Shown in pieces: positions 51,247-59,555 of a stretch of 64,000 nt of DNA (position 1 is its first letter; each line of letters begins with the position of its first letter). The notes under the pieces are model-generated. The model had not been told where the DNA came from and did no database searches. It saw only the letters and a list, made by a program, of their open reading frames with translations. A program made the translations under genes and the position numbers. This DNA is from Streptacidiphilus sp. P02-A3a. Lineage in GTDB: Bacteria; Actinomycetota; Actinomycetes; Streptomycetales; Streptomycetaceae. The stretch covers positions 4,225,922-4,289,921 of the forward strand of contig NZ_CP048289.1 in NCBI RefSeq assembly GCF_014084105.1, in the 5' to 3' direction.

Positions 51247-51969
51247 TCAGCAGGACAGGTTGCCGCCGGGGTTCGTGCCGAGGATGCCGGTGAACTTCTG
51301 GTACAGGTTGATCCGGTCCTGGCGCTCGTCCGGGTTCTTGCCGTTGCACTCCAGGTCGCCGTTGATGCTGCGGATGGTCTCACCGAAGCCCCGGTTGTCG
51401 ACCATCGCGTCATGCGGGGTCATGCTGCCCGCGCCCCGCTGGGTGTTCCAGAACCACAGGCCGGTCTCCCAGGAGACCGCCGCGTCCTTCTCCACCTTGT
51501 ACGGGTCGTGCAGCAGGTCGATGTGCAGCGAGTCACCGGCGGCCTTGTAGTTGAAGTTCCAACTCAACTGGAGCGGGCCGCGCCCGTAGTAGGCGCTGAC
51601 CCCGGCCGGACAGCCGTAAGGCTGCGAAGTGTCGCAGTAGTGCGAGTAGTTGGCGGTGTTCTGCTCGACCACGTACCTCAACCCACCGGTCTCGTGGCTG
51701 ACGTTGGCCAGGAAGGCCGCCGCCTCGCGCTTCCTGGTGCCGTTGTCGCCGGTGGTGGTGAAACCCGGGTAGGTGCCCAGCGCGTCGACCAGCCCCTGGT
51801 AGCTGTAGAAGGAGTTGCGGCTGGGGAACATCTTGTTGAACTGGGACTGGCTCACCACGAACCCAGCGGACCTGGTGGCGGCGGCCGAGGGGGTCGCGGG
51901 GGCGACCGCGACCAGCGCGATCGCGAAGGCGGCCGAGGTGACGGTGGCCAGGACGCGTCGTAGGGACAT
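51247..51969 (-). CDS. secreted GH19 chitinase, catalytic domain only
   Basis: 240 residues: a signal peptide (VLATVTSAAFAIALVAVAPA) then directly the GH19 domain (GFVVSQSQFNKMFPSRNSFY). Catalytic Glu93 (SHETGG) and Glu102 (VEQNTA) have the standard nine-residue spacing. It is strikingly similar in domain and C-terminal motif (NPGGNLSC against SPGSNLTC) to the modular chitinase 5 kb away but lacks chitin-binding modules, and I see no DasR element in its upstream region. AAGGAG precedes the ATG. It may act on soluble chitin fragments or fungal walls. Confidence 0.92.
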   Translation of the reverse strand: MSLRRVLATVTSAAFAIALVAVAPATPSAAATRSAGFVVSQSQFNKMFPSRNSFYSYQGLVDALGTYPGFTTTGDNGTRKREAAAFLANVSHETGGLRYVVEQNTANYSHYCDTSQPYGCPAGVSAYYGRGPLQLSWNFNYKAAGDSLHIDLLHDPYKVEKDAAVSWETGLWFWNTQRGAGSMTPHDAMVDNRGFGETIRSINGDLECNGKNPDERQDRINLYQKFTGILGTNPGGNLSC

Positions 51970-52234
51970 GCTCGTAACTCCTTGTACAGCCCGGACGGAG
52001 GACAGGGGCGATCCCCGGGGGCCCGCGCTGCGCGCAGGGCCGCCCGGAACGCCGACCCCCATCGTCCTGGTCACGCTGCGTCGGCACCGTGCGACACACC
52101 GCAGTTGATCGTGCGAGTACGACGTACCGCGATTCCGGTGCGGCCACCGACGGTTGTGGCAGGGCCCGCACCGGCTCCGGGTGGCTGCACCGCCAAGTTC
52201 CCTCGCGGGCAACAGCTCTGGGATCATGGCTGGT

Positions 52235-53737
52235 ATGAGTGAGCAGCGCGGGACGGACGCCGGTGAGCTGTGGCTGGCGCGGGTCCGCGACGGCCGCCCG
52301 GCCAACGGCCCGGCGGGCGAGGTCGAGTCGGCCCTTCGGCGTGGCGGCGCCGAGTTGCACGAGCGGTGGCTGCTGGGCCTGCGACGCAATCCGGCGCTGT
52401 CGGCCGGTGCGCTGCGACGGCTGCTGCCGGTCGAACTCCCGTCGGACGCCGTCGACTTCTGGCTCACCCAGCGGGACCTCCGGCCCGGGACCACCGAAGC
52501 GGTGATGGCCCGCGGGAACGTGCGGCAGCGCCGCCAACTCCTGGAGAACCCCAACGCGGACAGCGCCGCACTGGCGGCAATGGTCCACGACCCCGACCCG
52601 CGCGTCCGGCGCGGGTACGTCGCGCTGAGCGGCGACTGGGGACGGCAGATACCGGCGGAAACCCGACTGCTACTCGCCGCCGACCCCGACGCCAGGGTCC
52701 GCGCGCTGACCGCCAGGTACCTGGATCTGCCGGTCCTGACCCGGGCACGGCTCGCGGCGGACCCCGACCCCCAGGTGCGGCAGGCGGCGGTGGGCCGCGC
52801 CACCTGGGCGCGGCTGCCGCCCGGCGTCCGGGACGCACTGCGTGACGACGCCGACCCCGGCGTCCGGGCCGCCGTCGAGGAGGCCAGCCGGATCGAGCAG
52901 CCGCTGCCCTGCCGCGTCCCCCAGTACCTGGCCGCGACCCGGGAGCGGCGGTTGCGGGCAGCGAGTGAGGCGCCGCTCGACCGGGAGCTGGCCGAGCTGC
53001 TCGCCGAAGACGAGGACCCGGCGATCCGACGCGCCCTCGCCGCCAACCCGCACGCCCCCACCGAACTGGCCCTGCGCCTGTCCGAGGACCCCGATGACGG
53101 GGTCCGGCTGACCCTCTCCCAGCGCGAGGAGCTGACCGAGGAGCAGCGGGCCGCGATCGCCTACATCGTGCCGAACGGCCACACCTGGCCACCGAGGTGG
53201 ATCAGGGAACGCGGCCACGAGCCCGCCGTCGCCCGCCGGGCGGCCGCCTCCGCGCACGTGCTGCTGCGCCGCGGCATCGCCATGGCCCGGCAACTGCCGC
53301 CGGACGTGGTGCGGCTGCTCGCCGACGACGAGGACTTCTTCGTCCGGCTCACCCTCTGCGAGTCCTGCCCGGACGCGCCGCACGAGCTGGTGATCGAGAT
53401 GTACGCCCACTGGCACGGCCTGCGCTGGGGCATGCTGCTGGGCCACCCCAACTTCGCCCGGCCCGGCCTGGCCCGCTTCGCCGACCACGCCAACGACCGC
53501 CTCCGGCACGCGGCGCTGTACGACCCGGACGGCGGACCGGAGTTGGTGCTGCGGCTGGCCGATGACCCGTACGTCGCCCCCTGGGCGGTGAGCGATCCGC
53601 GGCTGCCCGGCGCCGAGTTGGTCCGCCGACTCGGCGACCCGAGGCACGCCCGGGCCGCGGCCGCCAACCCGGCCCTGCCGACCGGGGCGACGCACCGCCT
53701 GCTCGACCTCGCCGGGATCCCGGCCGACCCCGGCTGA
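52235..53737 (+). CDS. HEAT/leucine-rich-variant repeat protein
   Basis: 500 residues built from short helical repeats with a recurring D-x-D-P-x-V-R core (MVHDPDPRVRRGYVAL, LAADPDARVRALTARYL, LAADPDPQVRQAAVGRA, LRDDADPGVRAAVEEA, LAEDEDPAIRRALAANP, LSEDPDDGVRLTLS). It is an all-helical scaffold of the HEAT/LRV type with no enzymatic domain, signal peptide or membrane segment. Such proteins are common in streptomycetes and their partners are unknown. The ATG lacks a strong ribosome-binding site; an in-frame ATG nine bases upstream is an alternative start. Confidence 0.8.
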   Translation: MSEQRGTDAGELWLARVRDGRPANGPAGEVESALRRGGAELHERWLLGLRRNPALSAGALRRLLPVELPSDAVDFWLTQRDLRPGTTEAVMARGNVRQRRQLLENPNADSAALAAMVHDPDPRVRRGYVALSGDWGRQIPAETRLLLAADPDARVRALTARYLDLPVLTRARLAADPDPQVRQAAVGRATWARLPPGVRDALRDDADPGVRAAVEEASRIEQPLPCRVPQYLAATRERRLRAASEAPLDRELAELLAEDEDPAIRRALAANPHAPTELALRLSEDPDDGVRLTLSQREELTEEQRAAIAYIVPNGHTWPPRWIRERGHEPAVARRAAASAHVLLRRGIAMARQLPPDVVRLLADDEDFFVRLTLCESCPDAPHELVIEMYAHWHGLRWGMLLGHPNFARPGLARFADHANDRLRHAALYDPDGGPELVLRLADDPYVAPWAVSDPRLPGAELVRRLGDPRHARAAAANPALPTGATHRLLDLAGIPADPG

Positions 53738-53774
53738 TCCCGTTGCACCCCCGCCGCTCGGACGCGCCGCCCGC

Positions 53775-53808
53775 GCGCTGACCGCTCTCCCGCGCTGACC
53801 GCTCTCCC
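53775..53808. repeat. 17-bp direct repeat, two copies
   Basis: GCGCTGACCGCTCTCCC is repeated head to tail (53775-53791 and 53792-53808) in the gap between convergent genes. It is probably a slippage product. Confidence 0.8.
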
Positions 53809-53835
53809 GCGCGGTGCGGCGCGGTCGGTGCCGTG

Positions 53836-54780
53836 CTACGGGCGCAGGACGACCTTGCCCAGGTTGGCCCGGGCTTCGATGATCTCGTGCGCCCGGGCCG
53901 CCTCGGCCAGCGGGATCTCGGCGTGCACGGCGGGCGTCAACCGCCCCGACAGGGCGAGTTCCCACAGGTACGCACCCTGCCGGCGGTAGAGCTCGCGCTG
54001 GGTGGTGGAGAACCGGGCCATGCTGACGCCGGTGATCGACTTCGCCCCGGCGAGCAGGTCGAAGGCGGGGACGGTACCGCCGCCCGAGCCGAAGAACACC
54101 ATCCGCCCGCCCGGTGCCAGCGCGGCCACGGCGCGGGGGAGCAGATCGCCGCCGACGCCCTCCAGTACGACATCGACCGGTTCGCCCCAGCTCTCGCTGT
54201 CGTACGTCACCACCTCGTCCGCGCCCTGGGCGCGCAGGAACTCCTCCTTGGTGGGCGAACTCACCGCCGCGACCACCCGCGCGACGCCCCGGAGCCCGGC
54301 CAGTTGCACCGCGAGGTGTCCCACCCCGCTGGCGGCCCCGGTGACCAGCAGCGACTCGGTGGCGGTGGGCGCGGCTGCGGCGAGTACGGCGAGCGCGACC
54401 TGTCCGCTGCGCACCAGCGCCACGGCCTGCACCGGGTCGCCGCCGTCCGGGATCCGGTCGGCGAAGGCGGCGGGCGCGACGGCGAGTTCGGCGTACGAGC
54501 CGGTGAAGCTGAGTGCGGTCACCCGCTCGCCGACCTGGAACCCGGTCACCTCCGGGCCGAGCGCGACCACCTCACCGGCGACCTCGCCGCCGAGGATCCC
54601 CGGCAGCCCGGCGCCGTCCGCCCCGCCGCCCTCGCCGCGCACCTTGCGCACGGACGGCAGCGTGACGCCGATGGCCTCGGTACGGATCAGCAGCTCACCG
54701 GGGCCGGGCTGAGGGGCTTCGGCCTCCTCCACCCGCAGCACGTCCGGGCCGCCGTACTGGTAGAAGCGGACACGCCGCAT
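53836..54780 (-). CDS. zinc-independent MDR alcohol dehydrogenase/quinone oxidoreductase
   Basis: 314-residue medium-chain reductase of the quinone oxidoreductase group: the GroES-like start VRFYQYGGPDVLRVEEAEAP, LPGILGGEVAGEVVALG, and the NADPH motif LLVTGAASGVGHLAVQLAG. No structural or catalytic zinc cysteines are seen. It likely reduces quinones or enones using NADPH. GGAGGTG precedes the ATG. It is divergent from a MarR gene, and three TTGGG-CCCAA operators lie between them, so quinone or electrophile induction is a reasonable model. Confidence 0.9.
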   Translation of the reverse strand: MRRVRFYQYGGPDVLRVEEAEAPQPGPGELLIRTEAIGVTLPSVRKVRGEGGGADGAGLPGILGGEVAGEVVALGPEVTGFQVGERVTALSFTGSYAELAVAPAAFADRIPDGGDPVQAVALVRSGQVALAVLAAAAPTATESLLVTGAASGVGHLAVQLAGLRGVARVVAAVSSPTKEEFLRAQGADEVVTYDSESWGEPVDVVLEGVGGDLLPRAVAALAPGGRMVFFGSGGGTVPAFDLLAGAKSITGVSMARFSTTQRELYRRQGAYLWELALSGRLTPAVHAEIPLAEAARAHEIIEARANLGKVVLRP

Positions 54781-54796
54781 GGACACCTCCAGGTCG

Positions 54797-54859
54797 TTGG
54801 GAGTCCCAATGATGTCGTTGGGAGCCCCAATGATACAGAGAAGCCGTTGGTCCTCCCAA
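54797..54859. promoter_or_regulatory. three palindromic MarR operators
   Basis: TTGGGAGTCCCAA (54797-54809), TTGGGAGCCCCAA (54818-54830) and TTGGTCCTCCCAA (54847-54859) repeat a 13-bp palindromic core. The first two are 21 bp apart, two helical turns, which suits cooperative binding on one face. They lie between the divergent oxidoreductase and marR genes. Confidence 0.8.
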
Positions 54860-54876
54860 TGGTTTCTGGATAATCT
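54847..54876 (+). promoter_or_regulatory. marR promoter, probably leaderless
   Basis: TTGGTC (54847-54852) and GATAAT (54869-54874) with a 16-base spacer place transcription start within a base or two of the marR ATG at 54883. No Shine-Dalgarno is present. The -35 lies inside the third operator, so MarR would repress itself by occluding polymerase. Confidence 0.6.
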
Positions 54877-54882
54877 TCTCCC

Positions 54883-55335
54883 ATGACCGAAGCCCCCTAC
54901 GCCCCCTCCCGCATCCGCGCGCTGCCCAGCTGGCTGCTGGGCCGGGCCGCCGCGCGCGGTCACCGGCTGGTCGCCGAGGCACTGGCCCGCGAGGGGCTGC
55001 GGATGATGCACCACGCGGTGCTGTCGGCCGTGGCCGAGCTGGGGCCGGTGTCGCAGGCGGACCTGAGCCGCACCCTGGGCATCGACCCCAAGGACATGGT
55101 CGCCGTCGTCAACGACCTACAGCAGCGCCAACTGGTAACCCGAACGCCCGATCCGGCGGACCGGCGGAAGAACGCCGTCACCATCTCGGCCGAGGGCACG
55201 CGCTGCCTGCGGCGTACCCAGGAGCTCGGCGACGAGGCCAATGACGAGCTCACCGCCGCCCTCTCGCCCGCTGAGCGGGAGCAGTTGCTGGGATTGCTGC
55301 GCCGCATCGTCCAGGCGGACGAGCCCTCCCACTGA
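54883..55335 (+). CDS. MarR-family transcriptional regulator
   Basis: 150 residues with a central winged helix: GPVSQADLSRTLGIDPKDMV, AVVNDLQQRQLVTRTPDPAD and RRKNAVTISAEG. Flanking helices form the dimer interface. It is divergent from a quinone oxidoreductase with three operators in the 102-base gap, and very probably senses a quinone or phenolic compound. Its message appears leaderless. Confidence 0.9.
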   Translation: MTEAPYAPSRIRALPSWLLGRAAARGHRLVAEALAREGLRMMHHAVLSAVAELGPVSQADLSRTLGIDPKDMVAVVNDLQQRQLVTRTPDPADRRKNAVTISAEGTRCLRRTQELGDEANDELTAALSPAEREQLLGLLRRIVQADEPSH

Positions 55336-55349
55336 CCGGCGGCGGGCGG

Positions 55350-56540
55350 TCAGCCGAGCCGGGGTGCGGCGTCCGCCGCGACGCATTCGCGCACGGCGCG
55401 GACCAGCGCCTGGGCGCGCGGGTCGTTGACGACCGTGGGCAGCATGCCGTTGGTGACGTAGCCGAACCCGATGCCGAGCGCGGGGTCGGCGAAGCCCAGT
55501 GAACCGCCCCGGCCCGGGTGGCCGAAGGCGGCGGCCGAGGTCATCGGGGACGCGGGACCGTGCAGCATGAAGCCGAGGCCGAACCGGCTGTGCGCGATCA
55601 GTACCCGGTCCGGCCCGCTCACCTGTTCGGCGGTGGCGGCGGCGAGGGTCTCCGGCCGCAGCAGGCGGGCCGCGCCGTCGACGTCGCCGATCAGCGCGGC
55701 GTAGCAGCGGGCGACGGCGCGCGCGGTGGCGATGCCGTTGGCGCCGGGCAGTTCGGCGGAGCGCCAGGCGTCGGTGTTCTCGTCCGGCGCCGGGTCGATC
55801 GCGCCGAAGGCGCGTCGGGTCGGCGAGCCGGGATCGGCGTAGGCCTCGGCCACCTCCCGCCGGGGTCGGAACCGCGGAGCCGCGCCGGACGCCGCGGACG
55901 GGGCCGCGACCGCCGCCAACCGGCCCACCCGGTACCGCTGTTCGGGCGGCAGGCCGATCCACAGATCCAGCCCCAGGGGCCCGGCGACCTCCTCGGCGAG
56001 CACCGTGCCCAGGGTGCGCCCGGTGGCCCGGAGGACGAGTTCACCGGTCAACCAGCTGAACGTGTGCGGGTGGTAGCCGTGCGCGGTGCCCGGCTCCCAC
56101 AACGGCCGCTGCTCGGCCACGGATCGCGGGCCGCTCACGCCGTCGACCGCCAGTGCGACGCTCAGCGGCACCTCCAGCGCGGGCAGTCCGGCCTGGTGGG
56201 ACAGGAGTTGACGTACCGTCACCGAGTCCTTGCCGGAGGCCTTGAACTGCGGCCAGTAGTCGCCCACGGGGGTGTCCAGCTCCAGCAGTCCGCGCTCGAC
56301 CAGCAGCATCACCACGGCGGAACTCAGGCCCTTGGTCACCGAGCGCAGGACCTGGACCGTGTCCTCGGCCCACTCGCCGCCGCCGTCGCCGTCCGCGCTG
56401 CCGCCCCAGAGATCGACCACGGCCCGGCCGCCGCGGTAGAGGGCGAAGGCCGCTCCACGCTCACCGCGATGGGCGAAGTTGGCCGCGAACGCCTCCCGGA
56501 CCGGCTCGTAGCCCTCGGCCACCGTCCCCTGGATCTCCAT
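55350..56540 (-). CDS. serine hydrolase, class C beta-lactamase/EstB-like
   Basis: 396 residues of the beta-lactamase-related (S12) fold. The nucleophile motif is RSVTKG (S-x-x-K), the Tyr motif GYHPHTFSWL, and the third motif FGHPGRGGS in place of KTG. There is no signal peptide, so it is cytoplasmic and more likely an esterase or amidase like EstB than a true beta-lactamase. It is convergent with marR. Confidence 0.88.
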   Translation of the reverse strand: MEIQGTVAEGYEPVREAFAANFAHRGERGAAFALYRGGRAVVDLWGGSADGDGGGEWAEDTVQVLRSVTKGLSSAVVMLLVERGLLELDTPVGDYWPQFKASGKDSVTVRQLLSHQAGLPALEVPLSVALAVDGVSGPRSVAEQRPLWEPGTAHGYHPHTFSWLTGELVLRATGRTLGTVLAEEVAGPLGLDLWIGLPPEQRYRVGRLAAVAAPSAASGAAPRFRPRREVAEAYADPGSPTRRAFGAIDPAPDENTDAWRSAELPGANGIATARAVARCYAALIGDVDGAARLLRPETLAAATAEQVSGPDRVLIAHSRFGLGFMLHGPASPMTSAAAFGHPGRGGSLGFADPALGIGFGYVTNGMLPTVVNDPRAQALVRAVRECVAADAAPRLG

Positions 56541-56682
56541 CGTGTTTCCTGCTGCTCCCGTACTCGTGCGTGTCCCCGGACTCCTCAGGGGCGAACGACC
56601 GACCGGGCCGTTTCCTTCCCGTCCGCGCAGCTCACCTGCGTGAGATCGGACACCTCGCCCTCACGCGGCGCCGCCGCGCGGC

Positions 56683-57060
56683 TCAGTGGTGCTCGGCGTC
56701 GTAGTCGGCCCGGCTCAGGGCGATGCCGGGGTTGTGGTCGACGGCCCACTCGGCCAGGGCCACGGCCGGACCGATCAGGGTCCGCCCCATCGCCGTGAGC
56801 TCGTACTCGACCCGCGGCGGGACCTCCGGGAACACGGTGCGCGACACCAGACCGTCCCGCTCCAGGTGCCGGACGGTACGGGTGAGCATGCGCTGGGAGA
56901 TTCCGGGCACGCGCTGCTGGAGTTCGGTGAAGCGCAGGCGTTCACCGTCGAGGGTGGCCACCACCAGCAGCGTCCACCTGTCGCCGACGCGGTCCAGCAC
57001 CCCGCGGATCGCCCGGCCGCCGTCGCCGCGGATCAGGCAGGAGCTGCGGTACTTCGACAT
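56683..57060 (-). CDS. HxlR-family transcriptional regulator
   Basis: 125 residues with a winged helix: VLDRVGDRWTLLVVATLDGE, LRFTELQQRVPGISQRMLTR and TVRHLERDGLVSRTVFPEVP, the HxlR signature. A single Cys near the N-terminus (SSCLIRG) is the position used for thiol or electrophile sensing in several HxlR/YodB proteins. ATG at 57060 is preferred because GAGG lies seven bases upstream; in-frame starts at 57072 and 57120 also exist. It is divergent from a DoxX-like gene with a palindrome in between. Confidence 0.9.
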   Translation of the reverse strand: MSKYRSSCLIRGDGGRAIRGVLDRVGDRWTLLVVATLDGERLRFTELQQRVPGISQRMLTRTVRHLERDGLVSRTVFPEVPPRVEYELTAMGRTLIGPAVALAEWAVDHNPGIALSRADYDAEHH

Positions 57061-57081
57061 CGGCGTCCTCATGTTCGCAAC

Positions 57082-57095
57082 GCACACCGGTGTGC
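57082..57095. promoter_or_regulatory. palindrome between hxlR and doxX-like genes
   Basis: GCACACCGGTGTGC is a perfect 14-bp palindrome in the divergent gap. Next to it TTGTAA (57100-57105) with GATCAT 17 bases on is a possible promoter for the DoxX-like gene. It is a candidate HxlR operator. Confidence 0.5.
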
Positions 57096-57166
57096 CTTTT
57101 GTAAGCGTTGCCATAGTCACCGATCATGTGCCCACTGACAAGTCGTAACCATGACGGAGGACGAAG

Positions 57167-57529
57167 ATGGAGATCGCCTACTGGATCGTCGCCGCACTCC
57201 TGGCTGTCTTCTACCTGTACTCGGGTGGGAAGAAGGTCGCGCAGAGCAGGGAGCAGCTGCTCCCCATGATGGGCTGGGTGGACACCGCCCCGATGTGGCT
57301 GGTCCGACTGGTCGGCGTGGTCGAGATCCTCGGTGTCGCCGGTCTGGTACTGCCGCCGCTGACCGGGACAGCCCCCGTCCTGGCACTGGCGGCCGCACTC
57401 GGCCTGATCGTGCTCCAGGTGCTGGCAGCCGGTCTGCACCTGTCCCGGGGCGAGGCCAAGAACACCGGCCTCAACCTCGCCCTGATCGTCCTCGCCGCAG
57501 CCGCCGCCTGGCTCGCCACGGTCTGGTGA
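57167..57529 (+). CDS. DoxX-like membrane protein
   Basis: 120 residues with four hydrophobic helices: AYWIVAALLAVFYLYSGGKK, LVRLVGVVEILGVAGLVLPP, LALAAALGLIVLQVLAAGLH and LNLALIVLAAAAAWLATVW. The YSGGKK and GVVEILG motifs are those of the DoxX-like family (DUF4870/DoxX_2 type). Partners in redox or thiol stress have been described for DoxX relatives. GGAGG lies six bases before the ATG. HxlR is the probable regulator. Confidence 0.88.
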   Translation: MEIAYWIVAALLAVFYLYSGGKKVAQSREQLLPMMGWVDTAPMWLVRLVGVVEILGVAGLVLPPLTGTAPVLALAAALGLIVLQVLAAGLHLSRGEAKNTGLNLALIVLAAAAAWLATVW

Positions 57530-57569
57530 GCCGGTCCGGGGTGTCCGTTGTTCGAATTCCGGAGTCGTG

Positions 57570-57598
57570 TCGAACGTACGAACGTCATCGTCTACCGT
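57570..57598 (+). promoter_or_regulatory. putative leaderless promoter of the HNH restriction gene
   Basis: TCGAAC (57570-57575) and TACCGT (57593-57598) with a 17-base spacer place the start of transcription at or next to the ATG at 57606. No Shine-Dalgarno is seen. GTTCGA...TCGAAC (57550-57555 and 57570-57575) is an inverted repeat overlapping the -35. Confidence 0.4.
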
Positions 57599-57605
57599 TC
57601 TCCGC

Positions 57606-58844
57606 ATGACTCTGGCGGACATCACTCAGGACGCGGTACGGCAGGCGATCGGCGAGTACGACACGCTCGGCGGTGAGGCGTTCCTCGCCCGCTACGGATT
57701 CGGGTCGGCCCGGCAGTACGTGCTCGAACACGGGGGTGGCCGGTACGAGTCGAAAGCCGTGGTCGGGGCCGCTCACGGGTATCTGCCCGGCCGGACGGCC
57801 CTCGCCGCCGCCGAGTTCTCCGGCGGACTCGCCGGAGCCGTGGCGGTGCTGCGGCGACTGGGGTTCACCGTAGTGGACACCGGCGGCCAGGACTCGGCGC
57901 CGGCCGACGGGTGGACGGGGGAGTCCCTGCTCCAGCGGGTGGGGAAGCTGCGGGTGCGCCGGGTCGACGGCAGGCCCGCGCTGTACCAGCCGTTGGTGCT
58001 GCTGTGGTCCATCGGCCGCGTCGTGCGCGGCGAGGATCGGCTCCTCGACTGGGCGAGTACCAGGACAGAGCTCGAACAACTCCTGGCACGCCACGGCTCC
58101 CGGGGTGAGCGACCCCGCCCGGACTACCCGATCGCCGCCCTCCACCGTGCCGACCTGTGGGATCTGCGGGACTTCGCGGGTACGGTGCCGTCCGCCCACG
58201 GCGACAGCCAACTGCGGCGCTGGTTCGACGAACAGGAGCCGGTCGGCGGTCTCAGCGAGGCGGTGCACCAGCTCCTGCGGTCCTCGGGCACGATACGCGC
58301 GGCGGTCGTCGGCAGGCTGCTGGTCGACTACTTCGAGGACCTGGACGCCACCGGTCTGCTCGCCGAACTCGGCCTGGACGCGGCGGTACTCGTCGAGGAC
58401 CTCGGCGCCGCGGGGTCGGCCCCCGCCCCGTCGACCGAGCCCGCCGCCGAGTACCGGCAGCTCTACGGCGTCGGCCTGATCGGGGTGGACGACCGGCTGG
58501 GCGCGCGGAGCGCCCGCACCGTGCTGGCACCCCTGCGAAGCAAGGCGATGCGCAGGGCCGTTGTGGTGCGCAGCGGAGGCCGATGCGAGAACCCCGCCTG
58601 CACCGGCCAGCCCGAGGACGTCACCGACGACGGGCGGCCCATCCTGGAGGTCGACCATGTCCTGGGGCTCGCCGACGGCGGCGCCGACGACGCCCGGCAG
58701 ATGATCGCGCTCTGCCCCAACTGCCACGCGGTGAAGACCCGCGGCCGGACGCGCGAGGCACTCCAACAGGCACTCCTCACGGTGGCGCAGGCGGCGCACG
58801 CGCGCGCGACCGGCAGCGGCGACTCCGGCACCCCACCGCGCTGA
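57606..58844 (+). CDS. ScoMcrA-like type IV restriction endonuclease (head, sulfur-binding and HNH domains)
   Basis: 412 residues. Residues 1-90 (AIGEYDTLGGEAFLARYGFG, RYESKAVVGAAHGYLPG, FSGGLAGAVAVLRRLGF) match the N-terminal head of ScoMcrA-type enzymes. Residues about 112-260 (ALYQPLVLLWSIGRVVRG, PRPDYPIAALHRADLWDL) resemble the sulfur-binding domain that recognises phosphorothioate DNA, with Tyr127-Gln128 where I recall a His-Arg pair in ScoMcrA. Residues 320-380 are a zinc-stabilised HNH nuclease: Cys327/Cys332, VDH at 349-351, Cys370/Cys373-His374. The SRA domain of ScoMcrA is absent. It likely cuts incoming modified DNA. It stands alone; no dnd genes are seen. Confidence 0.82.
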   Translation: MTLADITQDAVRQAIGEYDTLGGEAFLARYGFGSARQYVLEHGGGRYESKAVVGAAHGYLPGRTALAAAEFSGGLAGAVAVLRRLGFTVVDTGGQDSAPADGWTGESLLQRVGKLRVRRVDGRPALYQPLVLLWSIGRVVRGEDRLLDWASTRTELEQLLARHGSRGERPRPDYPIAALHRADLWDLRDFAGTVPSAHGDSQLRRWFDEQEPVGGLSEAVHQLLRSSGTIRAAVVGRLLVDYFEDLDATGLLAELGLDAAVLVEDLGAAGSAPAPSTEPAAEYRQLYGVGLIGVDDRLGARSARTVLAPLRSKAMRRAVVVRSGGRCENPACTGQPEDVTDDGRPILEVDHVLGLADGGADDARQMIALCPNCHAVKTRGRTREALQQALLTVAQAAHARATGSGDSGTPPR

Positions 58845-59026
58845 CGGGGCGCCCTCCTCCGCTGGACGGATCGTCAGAGGGGGTAGCCAGGCCGACCTCC
58901 GCGCGGGCGGTGCCGAGCTCGCGGGAGGCCTCCCGCTGCGGCGCCGAATTCGCCGGATGGGTCTCCTGCTCGTGCCGGGCACCGTGGATCGACCTGGCAC
59001 CGGCCCCACCAGCCCGGCCCCGGCAG

Positions 59027-59530
59027 TCAGGCTGAAGACGGACGGGCCGTCCTGGCCTCGGGGTGGGACGCCGTAGTGCTGACACTGGGGTCGGCGTACT
59101 GCGCCCCGATGGCCGAGGCGGTCGGCGCGGCCACGTTCCCGCGCTGGGCCAGGGCGGTCAGCACGGCCACCGCCTCCTGCGCGCGCTGATAGGGGACGAA
59201 GAGGTGGTCGTGGTGGTAACCGGCGACGACGTTGCAGCTCAGGCCGGACTCGGCGAGCTCCTGGGCGGCGGCGGCGGTCAGCCCGACCGCCGCCAGCGCG
59301 GAGTGCACCCGCAGCGTGATCCATCCGGCGACGTAGTCGTACGTCAGCCCCGCCGCATCGGCCTCCTCCAGCCGGGCCACCACGGTCAGGCCCTCGCGCT
59401 CGGCGACCGTCACCACCGGCGTCACGCCGGGTGGCAGCGCACCCTCGACCGTGGCGAAGACGTAGCGCCCGGGATTGAGCTCCGGACGCATCCCGGCCAA
59501 CAGCTTCCGCAGCTCCCGCTCACCACTCAT
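59027..59530 (-). CDS. ACT-domain protein
   Basis: 167 residues with two ACT-like halves: RELRKLLAGMRPELNPGRYV and FATVEGALPPGVTPVVTVAE in the first, then GWITLRVHSALAAVGLTAAA with LSCNVVAGYHHDHLFVPYQR in the second, the ACT_3/ACT_7 arrangement. Such proteins bind amino acids or similar small ligands. The last 25 residues are a disordered Ser/Thr-rich tail. It is immediately downstream (25 bases) of the type III polyketide synthase on the same strand but has no obvious role in that pathway. Confidence 0.85.
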   Translation of the reverse strand: MSGERELRKLLAGMRPELNPGRYVFATVEGALPPGVTPVVTVAEREGLTVVARLEEADAAGLTYDYVAGWITLRVHSALAAVGLTAAAAQELAESGLSCNVVAGYHHDHLFVPYQRAQEAVAVLTALAQRGNVAAPTASAIGAQYADPSVSTTASHPEARTARPSSA

Positions 59531-59555
59531 GGCTCCAGCCTAGGTGCGCGCCGGG

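Noticed and set aside
51970..52234. DasR element upstream of the second chitinase
   Set aside because: The gap was read on both strands and no sequence close to ACTGGTCTAGACCACT was found.
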